Below, in pieces: positions 43,170-53,100 of a DNA stretch of 64,000 bases. Position 1 is the first letter of the stretch, and every line of letters starts with the position of its first letter. The stretch lies in NCBI RefSeq assembly GCF_020171625.1, contig NZ_JAIUZY010000007.1, forward strand, positions 124,001 through 188,000, in the 5' to 3' direction. The notes beneath the pieces were generated by a model, which worked only from the letters and a program-made list of their open reading frames with translations, was not told the DNA's origin and ran no database searches. The translations under genes and the position numbers were made by a program. Source of the DNA: Salipiger bermudensis (GTDB taxonomy: Bacteria > Pseudomonadota > Alphaproteobacteria > Rhodobacterales > Rhodobacteraceae).

Positions 43170-43928
43170 ATGTCCACGCCCCAGACCCGAAATCCCGTTC
43201 TGAGACCGATGCCGGCGCCCAGCTTTCAAGGGGCTGGCCTCACCCATACGGGCTGCGTCCGCGAGGAGAACGAGGACAGCATTCTCACCGATCCCGCCGG
43301 CCTGCTCTGGGCTGTGGCCGATGGCATGGGCGGCTACGGACACGGCGCCATGGCGTCGGACATGGTGATCGACCAGGTCGCGCTGGTGAGCGATTTCGCC
43401 CCGCCCGCACCGACCCTCCGCGCCCGCCTGCAAGCGGCCAACCGCGCCATCCACGCCAAGGCGCAGGCCCCCGGGATCGGCCAGATGGGCGCCACCGCCG
43501 TGGTCATGCTGATCCAGAACGCCACCGCCCATATCGCCTGGGCCGGCGATTGCCGGGCCTATCTGTTGCGGGCCGGGCAGCTACGGCTGCTGACCCGCGA
43601 TCACACGGTGGTTCAGGAGATGGTCGATCAAGGCCTGCTGAAAGACACCGAGCGGGACCGCCACCCGCAGCGCCACGTGGTCACCCGTGCCGTGGGCGCC
43701 GAGCCCGATCTCGAGGTCGACGACACCGCCGTGCCGCTGGTGCCCGGAGACCGCCTCCTGCTTTGCAGCGACGGGCTCACCGCCGGTCTCGCCGATCAGA
43801 GCATCGCCAACCTCATGCATCGCGACCTGCCCCCGAACGAGATCTGCGCCGAGCTGGTGCGCGCCTGCCTCGAGGCCGGCGCACCGGACAACCTCTCGGT
43901 GATCAGCGTCTTCGCCTCGGAGGGTTGA
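43170..43928 (+). CDS. PP2C-type serine/threonine phosphatase (PppA-like)
   Basis: A 252-residue cytoplasmic phosphatase. The metal-binding and catalytic motifs of PP2C are all present: REENEDSIL, VADGMGGYGHG, GDCRAYLL, LLLCSDGLTAG and the final GAPDNLSVI. In threonine-phosphorylation T6SS pathways PppA reverses PpkA phosphorylation of FHA proteins such as TagH, which is encoded at 56.9-58.4 kb. No PpkA kinase is seen in the window. The ATG at 43170 is preceded by AAGG; a TTG 39 bases upstream was rejected. Confidence 0.9.
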   Translation: MSTPQTRNPVLRPMPAPSFQGAGLTHTGCVREENEDSILTDPAGLLWAVADGMGGYGHGAMASDMVIDQVALVSDFAPPAPTLRARLQAANRAIHAKAQAPGIGQMGATAVVMLIQNATAHIAWAGDCRAYLLRAGQLRLLTRDHTVVQEMVDQGLLKDTERDRHPQRHVVTRAVGAEPDLEVDDTAVPLVPGDRLLLCSDGLTAGLADQSIANLMHRDLPPNEICAELVRACLEAGAPDNLSVISVFASEG

Positions 43929-43931
43929 GCG

Positions 43932-44810
43932 ATGCGGGACGGCGCCCTCATCGGCCCCATCATCATCGCCATCGGCCTGATCGTGGCGGCGATCTGCTTT
44001 GCCGTGGTCGGCGCCCTCCTGCAGACCGCCGACGGCCGCACCGAGCTGCGGCTCGAGCGCGCCGAGGCCGAGATCGCGGACCTGCGCAGGGGCCTCGACA
44101 CGCTGCGCTCCGAGCTGCGCGACGCCGAGGCCGAGGCCGAACGCCTCGAAGAAGAGGTCGCCCTCGCCGCCAGCCGCGCCCCCGCCGCGAGCGCCGCGCT
44201 GCCCGTGCCCGCGTTCGTCCCCGGTGTGGACGAGGTCATCGGCGCCGCTGAGGATGTGCCCGGGACAGAGGAGATGACCGAGGAAATGCGCACCGCCAAG
44301 TCGCGCTTCAACATGGGCATCACCCAGCCCGGCAACCGCGTCATGCTCGAGATCCTGGGCCACCCGCGCAGCACCTATTCGACCACATGTCAGGCGGTGA
44401 CGCAGCCAAGGCTCAAGGCGCTGATGGAAACCCGGCAGGTCGGGCCGATCCGCGTCACCATGATCCGCCCGGCGCTCGACAGCCTCGCCCGCATCGTCGC
44501 CAAGCTCGAGGCGCAGGAACCCGACATCTACGCCGCGCTCGGCACCGCCGGCGCGATCTGCGCCCGGCTGATCCGCGGCTCGCGCAGCGCGGTCTCGAAC
44601 CACAGCTGGGGCACCGCGATCGACGTCAAGCTGCAGGGCCAGCTCGACGGGTTCGGCGATGGCGGCACCCAGTTCGGGCTGCTGCTGCTGGCGGAACTCT
44701 TCAACGAGGAAGGCTGGTACTGGGGCGCGGGCTACCGGCGCGAGGACTCGATGCATTTCGAGGTCGGGGTCGAGACCCTGCGCAAATGGCAGGCCGAGGG
44801 CCTGCTCTGA
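43932..44810 (+). CDS. Membrane-anchored M15-type peptidoglycan peptidase of the type VI locus
   Basis: A 292-residue protein: a transmembrane helix (about 8-30), a coiled coil (about 36-80), an Ala/Pro linker, and a C-terminal M15 (VanY/D,D-carboxypeptidase-like) domain. Zinc ligands are visible in SNHSWGTAIDVK (H224, D231) and EDSMHFEVG (H275), and D272 may be the catalytic acid. It should act on peptidoglycan in the periplasm. TagX, an M15 enzyme, makes room for the T6SS in Acinetobacter; a similar role is plausible here. It lies 3 bases after the phosphatase and 3 before the TssM-like gene. Confidence 0.85.
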   Translation: MRDGALIGPIIIAIGLIVAAICFAVVGALLQTADGRTELRLERAEAEIADLRRGLDTLRSELRDAEAEAERLEEEVALAASRAPAASAALPVPAFVPGVDEVIGAAEDVPGTEEMTEEMRTAKSRFNMGITQPGNRVMLEILGHPRSTYSTTCQAVTQPRLKALMETRQVGPIRVTMIRPALDSLARIVAKLEAQEPDIYAALGTAGAICARLIRGSRSAVSNHSWGTAIDVKLQGQLDGFGDGGTQFGLLLLAELFNEEGWYWGAGYRREDSMHFEVGVETLRKWQAEGLL

Positions 44811-44813
44811 CCG

Positions 44814-47228
44814 ATGGCCCCGTCCCCGCTCAGACAGACCGCCGCTCCGGTGCTCCGCTTCATCGAGGACCTCGACGGCAGGCAGGGCGAGCGCCGCATC
44901 CTCGACGAGGCGGCGCCGCTGCTCGACGGGTTCGAGACAGCCGCGCAGCGGGCCGGCGCGGCACCGGTGGCGATCAAGCCCGCGCGCTACGCGCTGGCGA
45001 TGCTGATCGACCAGCGTGCGCGCCAACTCGAGGGCATCACGCTCAGCACATGGTCGGTGCTGGCACGGCGCAGGCTGTTCGAGGGGCGCGACATCCCGAT
45101 GAGCCGGATCCGCGAATTCCGCGACACCGCCCGGCGCACCGGAATGGACGACCTCGAGGCGTTTCTTGGCGAGATGCTGGAGCGGGCCGAGGCCCTGCGC
45201 GGAGGGCCTCAGAGGCGCCACGGCGGCGGCTGGGGCTGGAAGGCGGCGGCGTTCACACTGCTGCTGGTCGGCGGTCTGGTGGCCTATGCCGCGCTGCTCG
45301 AGTACCGGTTCCAACGCCAGATCGGCGCCGATTTCGAGGCCGAGGCGCTCGCGATCGGGCTTGATCGTCCGCAGGAAGGCGCCGAACTGGTGCGCCGTCT
45401 CGACGCGCTGCGTGACGCCGCCGACCGGGTGTCACAGGTCGCGCAGCAGGCGCCGCTGCGCCGCGTGCTGCGGCTGCCCGTGATCGACAGCGAGACCCGC
45501 GCCGAGGCGGTCTATGCCGAGGCCGCGCGCCGTCAGGTACCGCCGGAGCTGGCACGCGGACTGGAGCAGGTCCTCGCCACCGAGGGCGACGGGCTGGCGC
45601 TCTACGACACTCTGCGCGCGTGGTCGGTGCTGACAGGCGATCAGGGCTGGCAGCCGGGCTGGCTTGCCGGCTGGCTCGAGGCTCACGGCGCGGCGGTGGG
45701 CCTCGACGGTCTGGCCCGGCATGTGGCACCGCTGGAAGGGCCGCTGGCGGTGCAGCCGCAGGACACGCAGATCATGGATCAGACACGCGCCTTCGCCGCC
45801 GAGGTGCCCGAGCCCGCGCGCGCCTGGCTCGAGCTGCTGCGCTCGGACGAGATGCGCGCCCTGCCCGACTGGGTCGCCCCAGCCGCGGTGCCCGGTGTCG
45901 AGACGGTGCTTCTGCGCCGCTCCGGTGCGCCGATCTCGCAGGGCCTCCCCGGCCTCTTCACGACGCAAGGCTGGCAGGCGGCGCGCCGCACCGGCGTGGG
46001 CCTCGCGGTGCAGACCGCCCGCGCCGTGGCTCCCGACATCACCGGCATGGCGCTGCCGCCCGAGAACCGCTCTCCCGACCTGCTGCTCGACCGGCTGCAC
46101 CGCGAGACGGCGGCGGCGTGGAAGGACTGGCTGGCGGATCTGCGGGTGCGGCCCTTCGCCGACCGCGAAACCGCCATCGTGGTCTCCGGGCAGCTCGCAC
46201 AGGCCGAGAACCCGCTCACCCGCCTGCTGCGCGAGGTCTGGGAACAGAGCGGCGGCAATGACCGCAGCCGCAGCCACCAGCAGCAACTCCTGCTCGCACG
46301 CGAGTTCGGGCCGATGATCCAGTATGTCGAGCAGGGAGGAATGGCAGAGATCGCGCGGCTGTTCTCGACCCTCAACGTGGCGCTCGGGGCCGTCGATATC
46401 GACGCCCGCCGCGCCAGCCGGCGCCTGATGACCTTTCAGGACCGCGCGCGCTCCATCGCTGCGCTGTCGAACGCGCCGCGCATCGTGGTGCAGATCGCCG
46501 AGGACGTGCTGGCGCAATCCGCCCGCCCCGCCGCCGAGGACGCGGCGCAGTATCCCCTTGCCCGGCAGTGGCAACAGCAGGTCTTCCCGCTCTGTCGCAA
46601 CGCCGTGAGCGGGCGCTACCCGTTCCAGAACGGCGGCGATGCAAGCCTCGCCGAGGTCGCTGCCCTGCTCGGCCCGCAAGGCACGCTGACGTCGTTCCTG
46701 ACCACCTTCGCCCGGCCGATGCTCGAGACCGGCGAGCGCCCGTGGCGCTGGAAGCCCGAGGCGCGCTTTGCCGGGATGCAACCCGAAAGCGCCGCGTTCC
46801 TCGAACGCGCGGCGCAGATCTCGCAGGCGCTGTTCACCGCCGACGGTCGGCTCGAGCACAGCCTGACGCTGGCGGCGCTGGCCGAGCGCGGCCAGACCCT
46901 CGTGGCGATCGGCGGCACCGCGGCGCCGGTGCGTGCCAGCGGCACGCCCGCGACGCTCGACTGGCCGGGCCCGCGCCCCGAGGCCGGGATCGAGGTGGCG
47001 TTCCGCGACAGCACCGATGCGGCGCGGCTGATCGAGACCGGCCCGTGGGGGCTTTACCGCCTGATCGACGGCACGCGGCTGCGGCTGCGCGACGACGGCG
47101 CGCGCGCCCTGCTCGATCTGCGCAACAGCGAGGGGCGCGTGTTCCTCGAGCTCGGGTTTCCGGCACCGCTCAACCCCGTGTCGATCCGACCGGTCCTGAG
47201 CGCCTTCGACTGCCCCGCGAGCCTGTAA
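44814..47228 (+). CDS. TssM-like protein lacking the NTPase domain, with a DotU-like N-terminus
   Basis: An 804-residue protein. Residues 1-130 resemble DotU/TssL (PARYALAMLIDQRARQ). A single transmembrane helix lies at about 142-162. The rest resembles the periplasmic part of TssM: FPLCRNAVSGRYPF, LLGPQGTLTSFLTTFARPML, RPWRWKPEA, LDWPGPRPEAG, ETGPWGLYRLID and a final FDCP. The same landmarks occur in the full TssM at 50.1-53.7 kb (FCVSATAGRYPF, WPGP, ETGSWAILR, FTCP). There is no Walker A site. It looks like a paralogue fused to a shortened TssL-like domain. Confidence 0.8.
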   Translation: MAPSPLRQTAAPVLRFIEDLDGRQGERRILDEAAPLLDGFETAAQRAGAAPVAIKPARYALAMLIDQRARQLEGITLSTWSVLARRRLFEGRDIPMSRIREFRDTARRTGMDDLEAFLGEMLERAEALRGGPQRRHGGGWGWKAAAFTLLLVGGLVAYAALLEYRFQRQIGADFEAEALAIGLDRPQEGAELVRRLDALRDAADRVSQVAQQAPLRRVLRLPVIDSETRAEAVYAEAARRQVPPELARGLEQVLATEGDGLALYDTLRAWSVLTGDQGWQPGWLAGWLEAHGAAVGLDGLARHVAPLEGPLAVQPQDTQIMDQTRAFAAEVPEPARAWLELLRSDEMRALPDWVAPAAVPGVETVLLRRSGAPISQGLPGLFTTQGWQAARRTGVGLAVQTARAVAPDITGMALPPENRSPDLLLDRLHRETAAAWKDWLADLRVRPFADRETAIVVSGQLAQAENPLTRLLREVWEQSGGNDRSRSHQQQLLLAREFGPMIQYVEQGGMAEIARLFSTLNVALGAVDIDARRASRRLMTFQDRARSIAALSNAPRIVVQIAEDVLAQSARPAAEDAAQYPLARQWQQQVFPLCRNAVSGRYPFQNGGDASLAEVAALLGPQGTLTSFLTTFARPMLETGERPWRWKPEARFAGMQPESAAFLERAAQISQALFTADGRLEHSLTLAALAERGQTLVAIGGTAAPVRASGTPATLDWPGPRPEAGIEVAFRDSTDAARLIETGPWGLYRLIDGTRLRLRDDGARALLDLRNSEGRVFLELGFPAPLNPVSIRPVLSAFDCPASL

Positions 47229-47325
47229 CCTTTTCAACCCACGGGGTGGGGAATCCCTGTATAGTCAACCGCGATTGCAGATCGTTATTTTGATCCGACC
47301 ATTCCCGCTAGAGGGGACGCGCGAT

Positions 47326-49671
47326 ATGACAGACCGAATTGCCGAGCTGACAACCCCGATCACCACCGGCGGCGCCGGCGACCTGACCTTCTCGCGGATG
47401 ACCGGGCACGACGCGATCAGCAGCTGCTTCCGCTACGAGGTGATCGCGCTCAGCGAAGATCCCGACATTCCGGCGAGCGAGCTGCTCGGACAGGTCTGCA
47501 CCGTCGCGGCCCGCACCAACACGCTCGACGAGAGCCAGACCCGCCACTTCTGCGGCATCGTCGACCAGTTCGCCTTTCTCGGCACGGAAAGCGATGCCTT
47601 CGAGGTCGTCTACGGCTACCGGCTCGTGCTGCGCCCGGCGCTCTGGCTGCTCTCGAAAGCGAGCGACAACCGCATCTTTCAGGAAATGTCGGTGCCCGAG
47701 ATCATCAGCCAGATTCTCGACGAGACCGGCTTCCCGGAGTACGAGCTGCGGCTGAACGGCAGCTACGATCCGCGGATCTACTGCGTGCAATACGGCGAGA
47801 GCACGCTCGATTTCCTGCAGCGCCTGATGGAGCACGAGGGGATCTTCTACTTTCACGAATTTCGCGAGCAGGGCCATACGCTCATCATCGCCGACAATCT
47901 GGACTCGCTCGTGCCGCAGGCCGATCTGCCGGTGTTGCGCTTCGAGCCCGACGCCACCGACGCGCATCGCGGCGCCGGCGTGATCACCAGCTGGCGGCGG
48001 CAGGCCACGGTGGTGACCGGCACCCATACGCAGACTGATTACGATTTCGAAAAACCCTCTGCCGATCTCAGCACCCAGCTGTCCGATCCCAAGAACCACA
48101 GCGCGAGCGAGATGGAGCGCTATGTCTATCCGGGCGTCTATACCGAGATTGGCGGCGGCCAGCGCCTGACCGATCTGCGTCTCGAGGCGGAACAGGGCAG
48201 CCATTTCGAGATGAGCGCCGACAGCACGGCGAGTTTGCTCTGGTCCGGCAACAGGTTCGACTTCACCGATTTCCCGCGGCAGGCAGAGAACGATGCCTAT
48301 TTCATCCTGCGCGCCGAGTACGAGCTCTGGGACGGCCAGTATTTCGCCGGCGGCGCCGGCAGGCCTGGCGAAAGCCGCGACAGGGCGGGCGACGAGGCGA
48401 TGGGCTTCAACGCCCGCTACCGGGTGCTGCCGGCGGCCTCGCGCTGGCGTCCGCCGCACGCGACCCCGCGCCCGGTGATGCGCGGCCCGCAGACCGCCGT
48501 TGTCGTGGGCCCGGGCGGCGAGGAGATCTACACCGACCAGTACAGCCGCGTGAAGGTGCAGTTCCATTGGGACCGGGTCGGCGCGCGAGACGAGAACGCG
48601 TCCTGCTGGGTGCGTGTGAGCGCGGCCTGGGCTGGCTCGGGCTGGGGCTTCATCCAGATCCCGCGCATCGGTCAGGAGGTGATCGTCGACTTCCTCGAGG
48701 GCGATCCGGACCGGCCGATCATCACCGGTCGGGTCTACAACGCCGAGCAGATGCCGCCCTATGGCCTGCCCGGAGAGGCCACGAAATCGGGCTGGAAATC
48801 GAACTCCTCGCCCGGTGGCGGTGGCTGGAACGAGTTGATGTTCGAGGACAAGGCCGGCTCGGAGCTGGTCTACTTTCAGGCCGAGAAGGACCATGACGAA
48901 CTGGTCAAGAACAACGAGACCCGCCACATCGGCAACGACTGGTCCGAAGAGGTGGTACACGACGCGACGCAATGGGTCGGCAACAACCGCGACGAGACCG
49001 TCGACAACTGCAAGACCACCCATGTGAAGGTCGATCGCACCGTCAATATCGACCACGACGACACCGAGACCGTGGGCAACAACCGCGCTTTGACGGTGGG
49101 CGTGAACGAAACCATCAGGGTCGGCAGCAATTCGACCGAAACCATCGGCATCAACCACAGCCAGACCGTGGGCAGCAACCAGACGGTGAACGTCGGCGCC
49201 AACCGGGTCGACACCGTCGCGATCTCCGAGACCCGCACCGTGGGCGCGGCGCAGACCAACACCATCGGGGCGGCGCGTCAGGTCACCGTGGGGGCGAGCC
49301 AGGGGCACGGCATCGGCGGCTCGGATGCCTGGAAGATCGGCGCCAGCCAGTCGGTCTCGGTGGGCGCCGATCAGGTCACGCAGGTCGGCAGGAACCATTC
49401 GCTCAGCGTGGGCGAGATGAGCTCGATCTCGGTCGGCAAGGACGCCATTGTCGCGATCGGCGAGAACGGCGTGGTCTCGGTGGGCAAGGATCTCACCATC
49501 GCCGCCGAGGACAGCATCAGCCTGACCTGCGGCAAGGCCAGCATCCAGATGAAGAAGGACGGCACGATCACCATCAAGGGCAAGGACATCACCATCGATG
49601 GTTCTGGGAAGATCACCGCCAAGGCGGCGAGCGACATGACGCTGAAGGGCTCGAAGATCAACCAGAACTGA
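47326..49671 (+). CDS. tssI: VgrG spike protein (TssI)
   Basis: A 781-residue trimeric spike protein. The gp27-like part covers about 1-380 (FLQRLMEHEGIFYFHEF, RQATVVTG), the gp5-OB fold about 390-500 (YSRVKVQFHWDR, VRVSAAWAGSGWGF, PRIGQEVIVDFLEGDPDRPI), then a long gp5-like beta-helix with V-G-x-N repeats (VGNNRDETV, VGSNQTVNVGANR). It ends in KASIQMKKDGTITIKG with no extra effector domain. The ATG at 47326 follows GAGGGG. Its last 14 bases overlap the convergent tagF gene. The DUF4150 protein at 39.4 kb probably sits on this tip. Confidence 0.94.
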   Translation: MTDRIAELTTPITTGGAGDLTFSRMTGHDAISSCFRYEVIALSEDPDIPASELLGQVCTVAARTNTLDESQTRHFCGIVDQFAFLGTESDAFEVVYGYRLVLRPALWLLSKASDNRIFQEMSVPEIISQILDETGFPEYELRLNGSYDPRIYCVQYGESTLDFLQRLMEHEGIFYFHEFREQGHTLIIADNLDSLVPQADLPVLRFEPDATDAHRGAGVITSWRRQATVVTGTHTQTDYDFEKPSADLSTQLSDPKNHSASEMERYVYPGVYTEIGGGQRLTDLRLEAEQGSHFEMSADSTASLLWSGNRFDFTDFPRQAENDAYFILRAEYELWDGQYFAGGAGRPGESRDRAGDEAMGFNARYRVLPAASRWRPPHATPRPVMRGPQTAVVVGPGGEEIYTDQYSRVKVQFHWDRVGARDENASCWVRVSAAWAGSGWGFIQIPRIGQEVIVDFLEGDPDRPIITGRVYNAEQMPPYGLPGEATKSGWKSNSSPGGGGWNELMFEDKAGSELVYFQAEKDHDELVKNNETRHIGNDWSEEVVHDATQWVGNNRDETVDNCKTTHVKVDRTVNIDHDDTETVGNNRALTVGVNETIRVGSNSTETIGINHSQTVGSNQTVNVGANRVDTVAISETRTVGAAQTNTIGAARQVTVGASQGHGIGGSDAWKIGASQSVSVGADQVTQVGRNHSLSVGEMSSISVGKDAIVAIGENGVVSVGKDLTIAAEDSISLTCGKASIQMKKDGTITIKGKDITIDGSGKITAKAASDMTLKGSKINQN

Positions 49672-50137
49672 TGAGCCGCGCCAGCGCTTCGAGGCCCTGC
49701 GGGTGGCGCCCGGGCGCCCAGACCAGCGGCGGGCGCAGCGCCGTGCCCCCGGCCTCGGGCGCGAGCGGCGCAAGCGCCGCGGCGAGCGTGTCCGGGTCGG
49801 TCTCTCCGGCCACCGCGCGATCGAGATGCACCAGAGCCTCGCGGCCCCAACGCTCGGCCGCGTCCTGCGCCACGCAGGGCACCGCGCAGACTGCCGCCAG
49901 CGGAAACGCCCGGCCCGCCGCGTCGACGCTCGGCACCACCAGCATCAGGAGCGCGTCCTCGCGCGTGCCCGCGAGCAGCGCCATCAGCCCTCGGGACGGC
50001 CAGCGTTCGGGGCAGGCCGCGAAGCCGCCAAGCTGGTGCGTCAGCCACGCATCGACGCACGCGCGCTGCCCCGGCCCGAGGCCACGGGCAACGAAATCAC
50101 CCGCCAGAGGCAGCTTTCCGAACAGTCCGGTGGCCAC
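49658..50137 (-). CDS. tagF: TagF-family type VI secretion accessory protein
   Basis: A 159-residue protein with the TagF domain: GLFGKLPLAGDFVARGL at the N-terminus, then LMALLAGTREDALLMLVVPSVD and GRAFPLAAVC. TagF acts as a post-translational repressor of the T6SS in threonine-phosphorylation pathways. The probable GTG start is at 50137, 2 bases after the tssM stop, so translation is likely coupled. It overlaps the 3' end of vgrG by 14 bases in antisense. It is short compared with fused PppA-TagF forms; here PppA is separate. Confidence 0.82.
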   Translation of the reverse strand: MATGLFGKLPLAGDFVARGLGPGQRACVDAWLTHQLGGFAACPERWPSRGLMALLAGTREDALLMLVVPSVDAAGRAFPLAAVCAVPCVAQDAAERWGREALVHLDRAVAGETDPDTLAAALAPLAPEAGGTALRPPLVWAPGRHPQGLEALARLISSG

Positions 50138-50139
50138 GC

Positions 50140-53100
50140 TCAGAACCCGCGCGGGCAGGTGAAGCCCGAGAACATCTCGAGATCGAAGGGGTTCTCCACC
50201 GAGTTGGCGCGCAGGTTGAAGCTCGCCGAGTAGCCGCGCGCGCCGAGCCGCAGGCCGAACACCTCGGGCAGCGCCGTGGCCGAGAGTGCGCCCTTGCGCA
50301 GCATCCGCAGGATCGCCCAGCTTCCGGTCTCCGAGGTGATGACCTCGCCGCCGCCGTCCACCGGCGCGAAGCTCAGGGTGATCATGTTGGTCTGGTCGGG
50401 CCCCGGCCAAGTCATCGGCACCGGGCGTGCGGCGGCGTTGAAATACGACAGCACCTGCCCGTCGACATTCAGCGTCACCCGGCTGGCATTGGGCGACAGG
50501 TCGCGCGGCTCGAGGCTGAAGGCCATGACCGGCCCGGCGCCGCCGGGAAACAGTGCGTCGCGCATCGACCGGGCGTTCTCGAACGGCGCCAGCACCGCAG
50601 GTTCGAGCCCGAAATCGGCGCGCCACTGCCACGGCCGCACGGTGGTGTCGATATAGGCTGCGAGATGCGTGTCGATGAAGGCATCGATCAACCCGCCACG
50701 CCCGAAGAGCCGGGCGAAATCGAGCGTGTTCACGTCGATCGCCGAACTCTGGTCGAACGGGTAGCGGCCCGCCGTGGCCGAGACGCAGAACGGCAGCACA
50801 TCGGCGCGCCAGCGCGCGTTGAGCTGCGCCAGAACCGCCTCGCGGGTGACGCTGATCGCGTCTCCGGCGAGGCCCGAGATCCAGTCGTCGATCGGGTCGG
50901 GCAGCGCCGCCGCCTCGTTGGCGATGGCCCCGGTGAGCTTTGGCAGACCGCCGCGCGCCAAGAGCGCGGCCTGCGGATCGGGGCTGGCCGAAACGGTCTG
51001 CAGCTCGTTCGACAGCGCGGTAAGGGCCGTGACCGCATCGCCCAGCAGCGGCGGCTGGCCGTCGACCTCCTCGACGGTGGCGCGGATCGGGGCGAAATGG
51101 TCCGAGACGGGGGTGCCCGGCGGTTCGGGCTCGGGCGCGTCCGGCCCGCCACCCGCGCTGGCGATGCGGGTGCCGGTCCTGACCAGCTTGCCAAGTTTGC
51201 CCAGCTTGGAAAGCGCCTTGGTGCCCTCGCGCTGCGCGGCGGCGTTGTCGGCGAGCCCGCCGCTCTCGTCAGCCTCGGGCCGTGCAAGATGGGTCTCGCT
51301 CACCACCGCGCTCAACAGCCGCTTCAGCGCGCTGTCCGCCGAGGCCAGATCCTTGAGGTTCTGGCGCGCCTGCTCGAGATCCGAGATCGGGGTCAGGCGG
51401 ATGTCGCGCAGGAAGCCGTCCCACTGGGCGATGAAATCGTCGTAGTAGAGCTTGAGCACATCCGCTTCGAGCGTGTCGACCGAGGCCTCGGCGCTTTCGT
51501 TGCAGCCGCCCGCGAACACCGCCCGGTCAAGCTGCGCCTGCGCCGCCACCTCGGGCACCAGAGGCAGCACGCTCTCGTGGAAGCCCGCGAAGGTGAAGGC
51601 GCCGGGCAGGCCCACGCGCAGCGACTTCTCCGACAGCCGGGTCAGCACCCGCGCCCCGTTGGGGCCTGCGACCTCGGCGGGCACCCATTCGGGCAGCGAG
51701 GCCACCGTCGGGTCGCTGCGCAGGCTGCGGTAGGCGCGCACCGCGAGCGGAATGGTGCAGATGCTCTCGAGCGCGGTCGAGATCAGCGCCGCGTCGGGTT
51801 CGATCTTCTGCTCCTCGCCGCCCATGCGTTGCAGCGCCGCGATCTGGTGGTCGATGCTCTCTTCGGTGGGGAACACGTCGATCGGCGCGAAGTCGGGCAG
51901 CACCGTCTGCCACCAGACATTGAGGAACGCGGCATCGTAGGGCGCCTGCCCGGTCAACATCTGGTAGGCCTTGAGTCCGCCGAGCAGGAATTCCGGGTCG
52001 CGGGCATGACGCCACATCGTCGCCTCGAGCAGCGCCACCATGCGCGGCTCGAGCACATTGCGCAGCGTGTGGTCATAGGCGATCTCGTGCACCCGGGCGA
52101 GCTCGGGCTCGGCAGTCGGGCCCAACACCGTGAGCGGCGAGGATGGCAGCGTGGTGGCGGCGTTCACCGTCTCGTTGGCCGCGTCGAGCGCGAGGTCGAG
52201 ATCGAGCGGATCGGTGGGCGCCTGCCGCGAGGCGACATTTGCCAACCGCGCCGAGAGGGCCGCGAGCTGGCGCTCCTGATCGGCGAGCGCCCCGTTGTAG
52301 CGCAGGTAGGAGAACAGGAAGGCGGTGCCCAGCAGAGCCGTCACCAGCACCGCCGCCGCCAGCGTGCCCCGCCACGCCCAGCGCCGGCGGTCCTCGGCGC
52401 GCGGATCGAAGCGGCCAAGCCCGGCCTCGGGGAAGATCAGCTCGCTCAGCAGGTTGCGTAGAAAGAAGCTGCGGGTGTCGCGATGGGCGCGCCGCTCGGG
52501 GCGCGGCGCATCCATGCCCAGCGCCGCGGCGGTGCCTGCCACCAGCCGGTCGATCGGCGAGCCCTCCTGCGTCGCCGAGCTGAAATAGACGCCGCGCAGC
52601 CACGGGCTGTCCTCGTAGCGGCTTTCCCCGAACGCCGCCTCGACCAGCACCTTGAGCGGTCGGGTCAGCGCCTCGACCTGCGCCGGGAAGCGGAAGATCT
52701 CGGCCCGCTCCTCAAGCGGCAGGTCGTCGGCGATACGCCCGTCGAGCCGTGCCTCGAGCGCTTCCTGAAGCACCTTCATCTCGCGCTCGACGGTGATCGC
52801 GTCGACCCGGTCGGCGGTGCCCAGCGTGGCGCCCCAGACCTGCTCGCGCTCGCGGGTGTTGAGGTCGCCGAAGAAGCTCTCGAAGCCGGGGATCAGATCG
52901 GCCTTGGTGATCATCAGGTAGACCGGCAGCTTCAGCCCGGTCTGCGCCGAGAGTTCCGCAAGGCGCTTGCGGATCTCGCGCCCGTGCTCGCGGATCGCGG
53001 TGTCGTCGCCGGCAAGCTCCTGCGTCGACAGCGTCAGGATCACGCCGTTGAGCGCCCGCCGCCCCCGGTGCCTGACCAGAAGCTCGACAAAGCCCTTCCA

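Noticed and set aside
48880-49570. The repetitive VgrG C-terminus as a possible evolved effector domain
   Set aside because: The V-G-x-N repeats are the normal gp5-like beta-helix of the spike, and the protein stops right after it.
47308-49773. An 821-codon minus-strand frame over vgrG
   Set aside because: It is antisense to vgrG and repeats a regular His/Asp pattern that mirrors the VgrG repeats.
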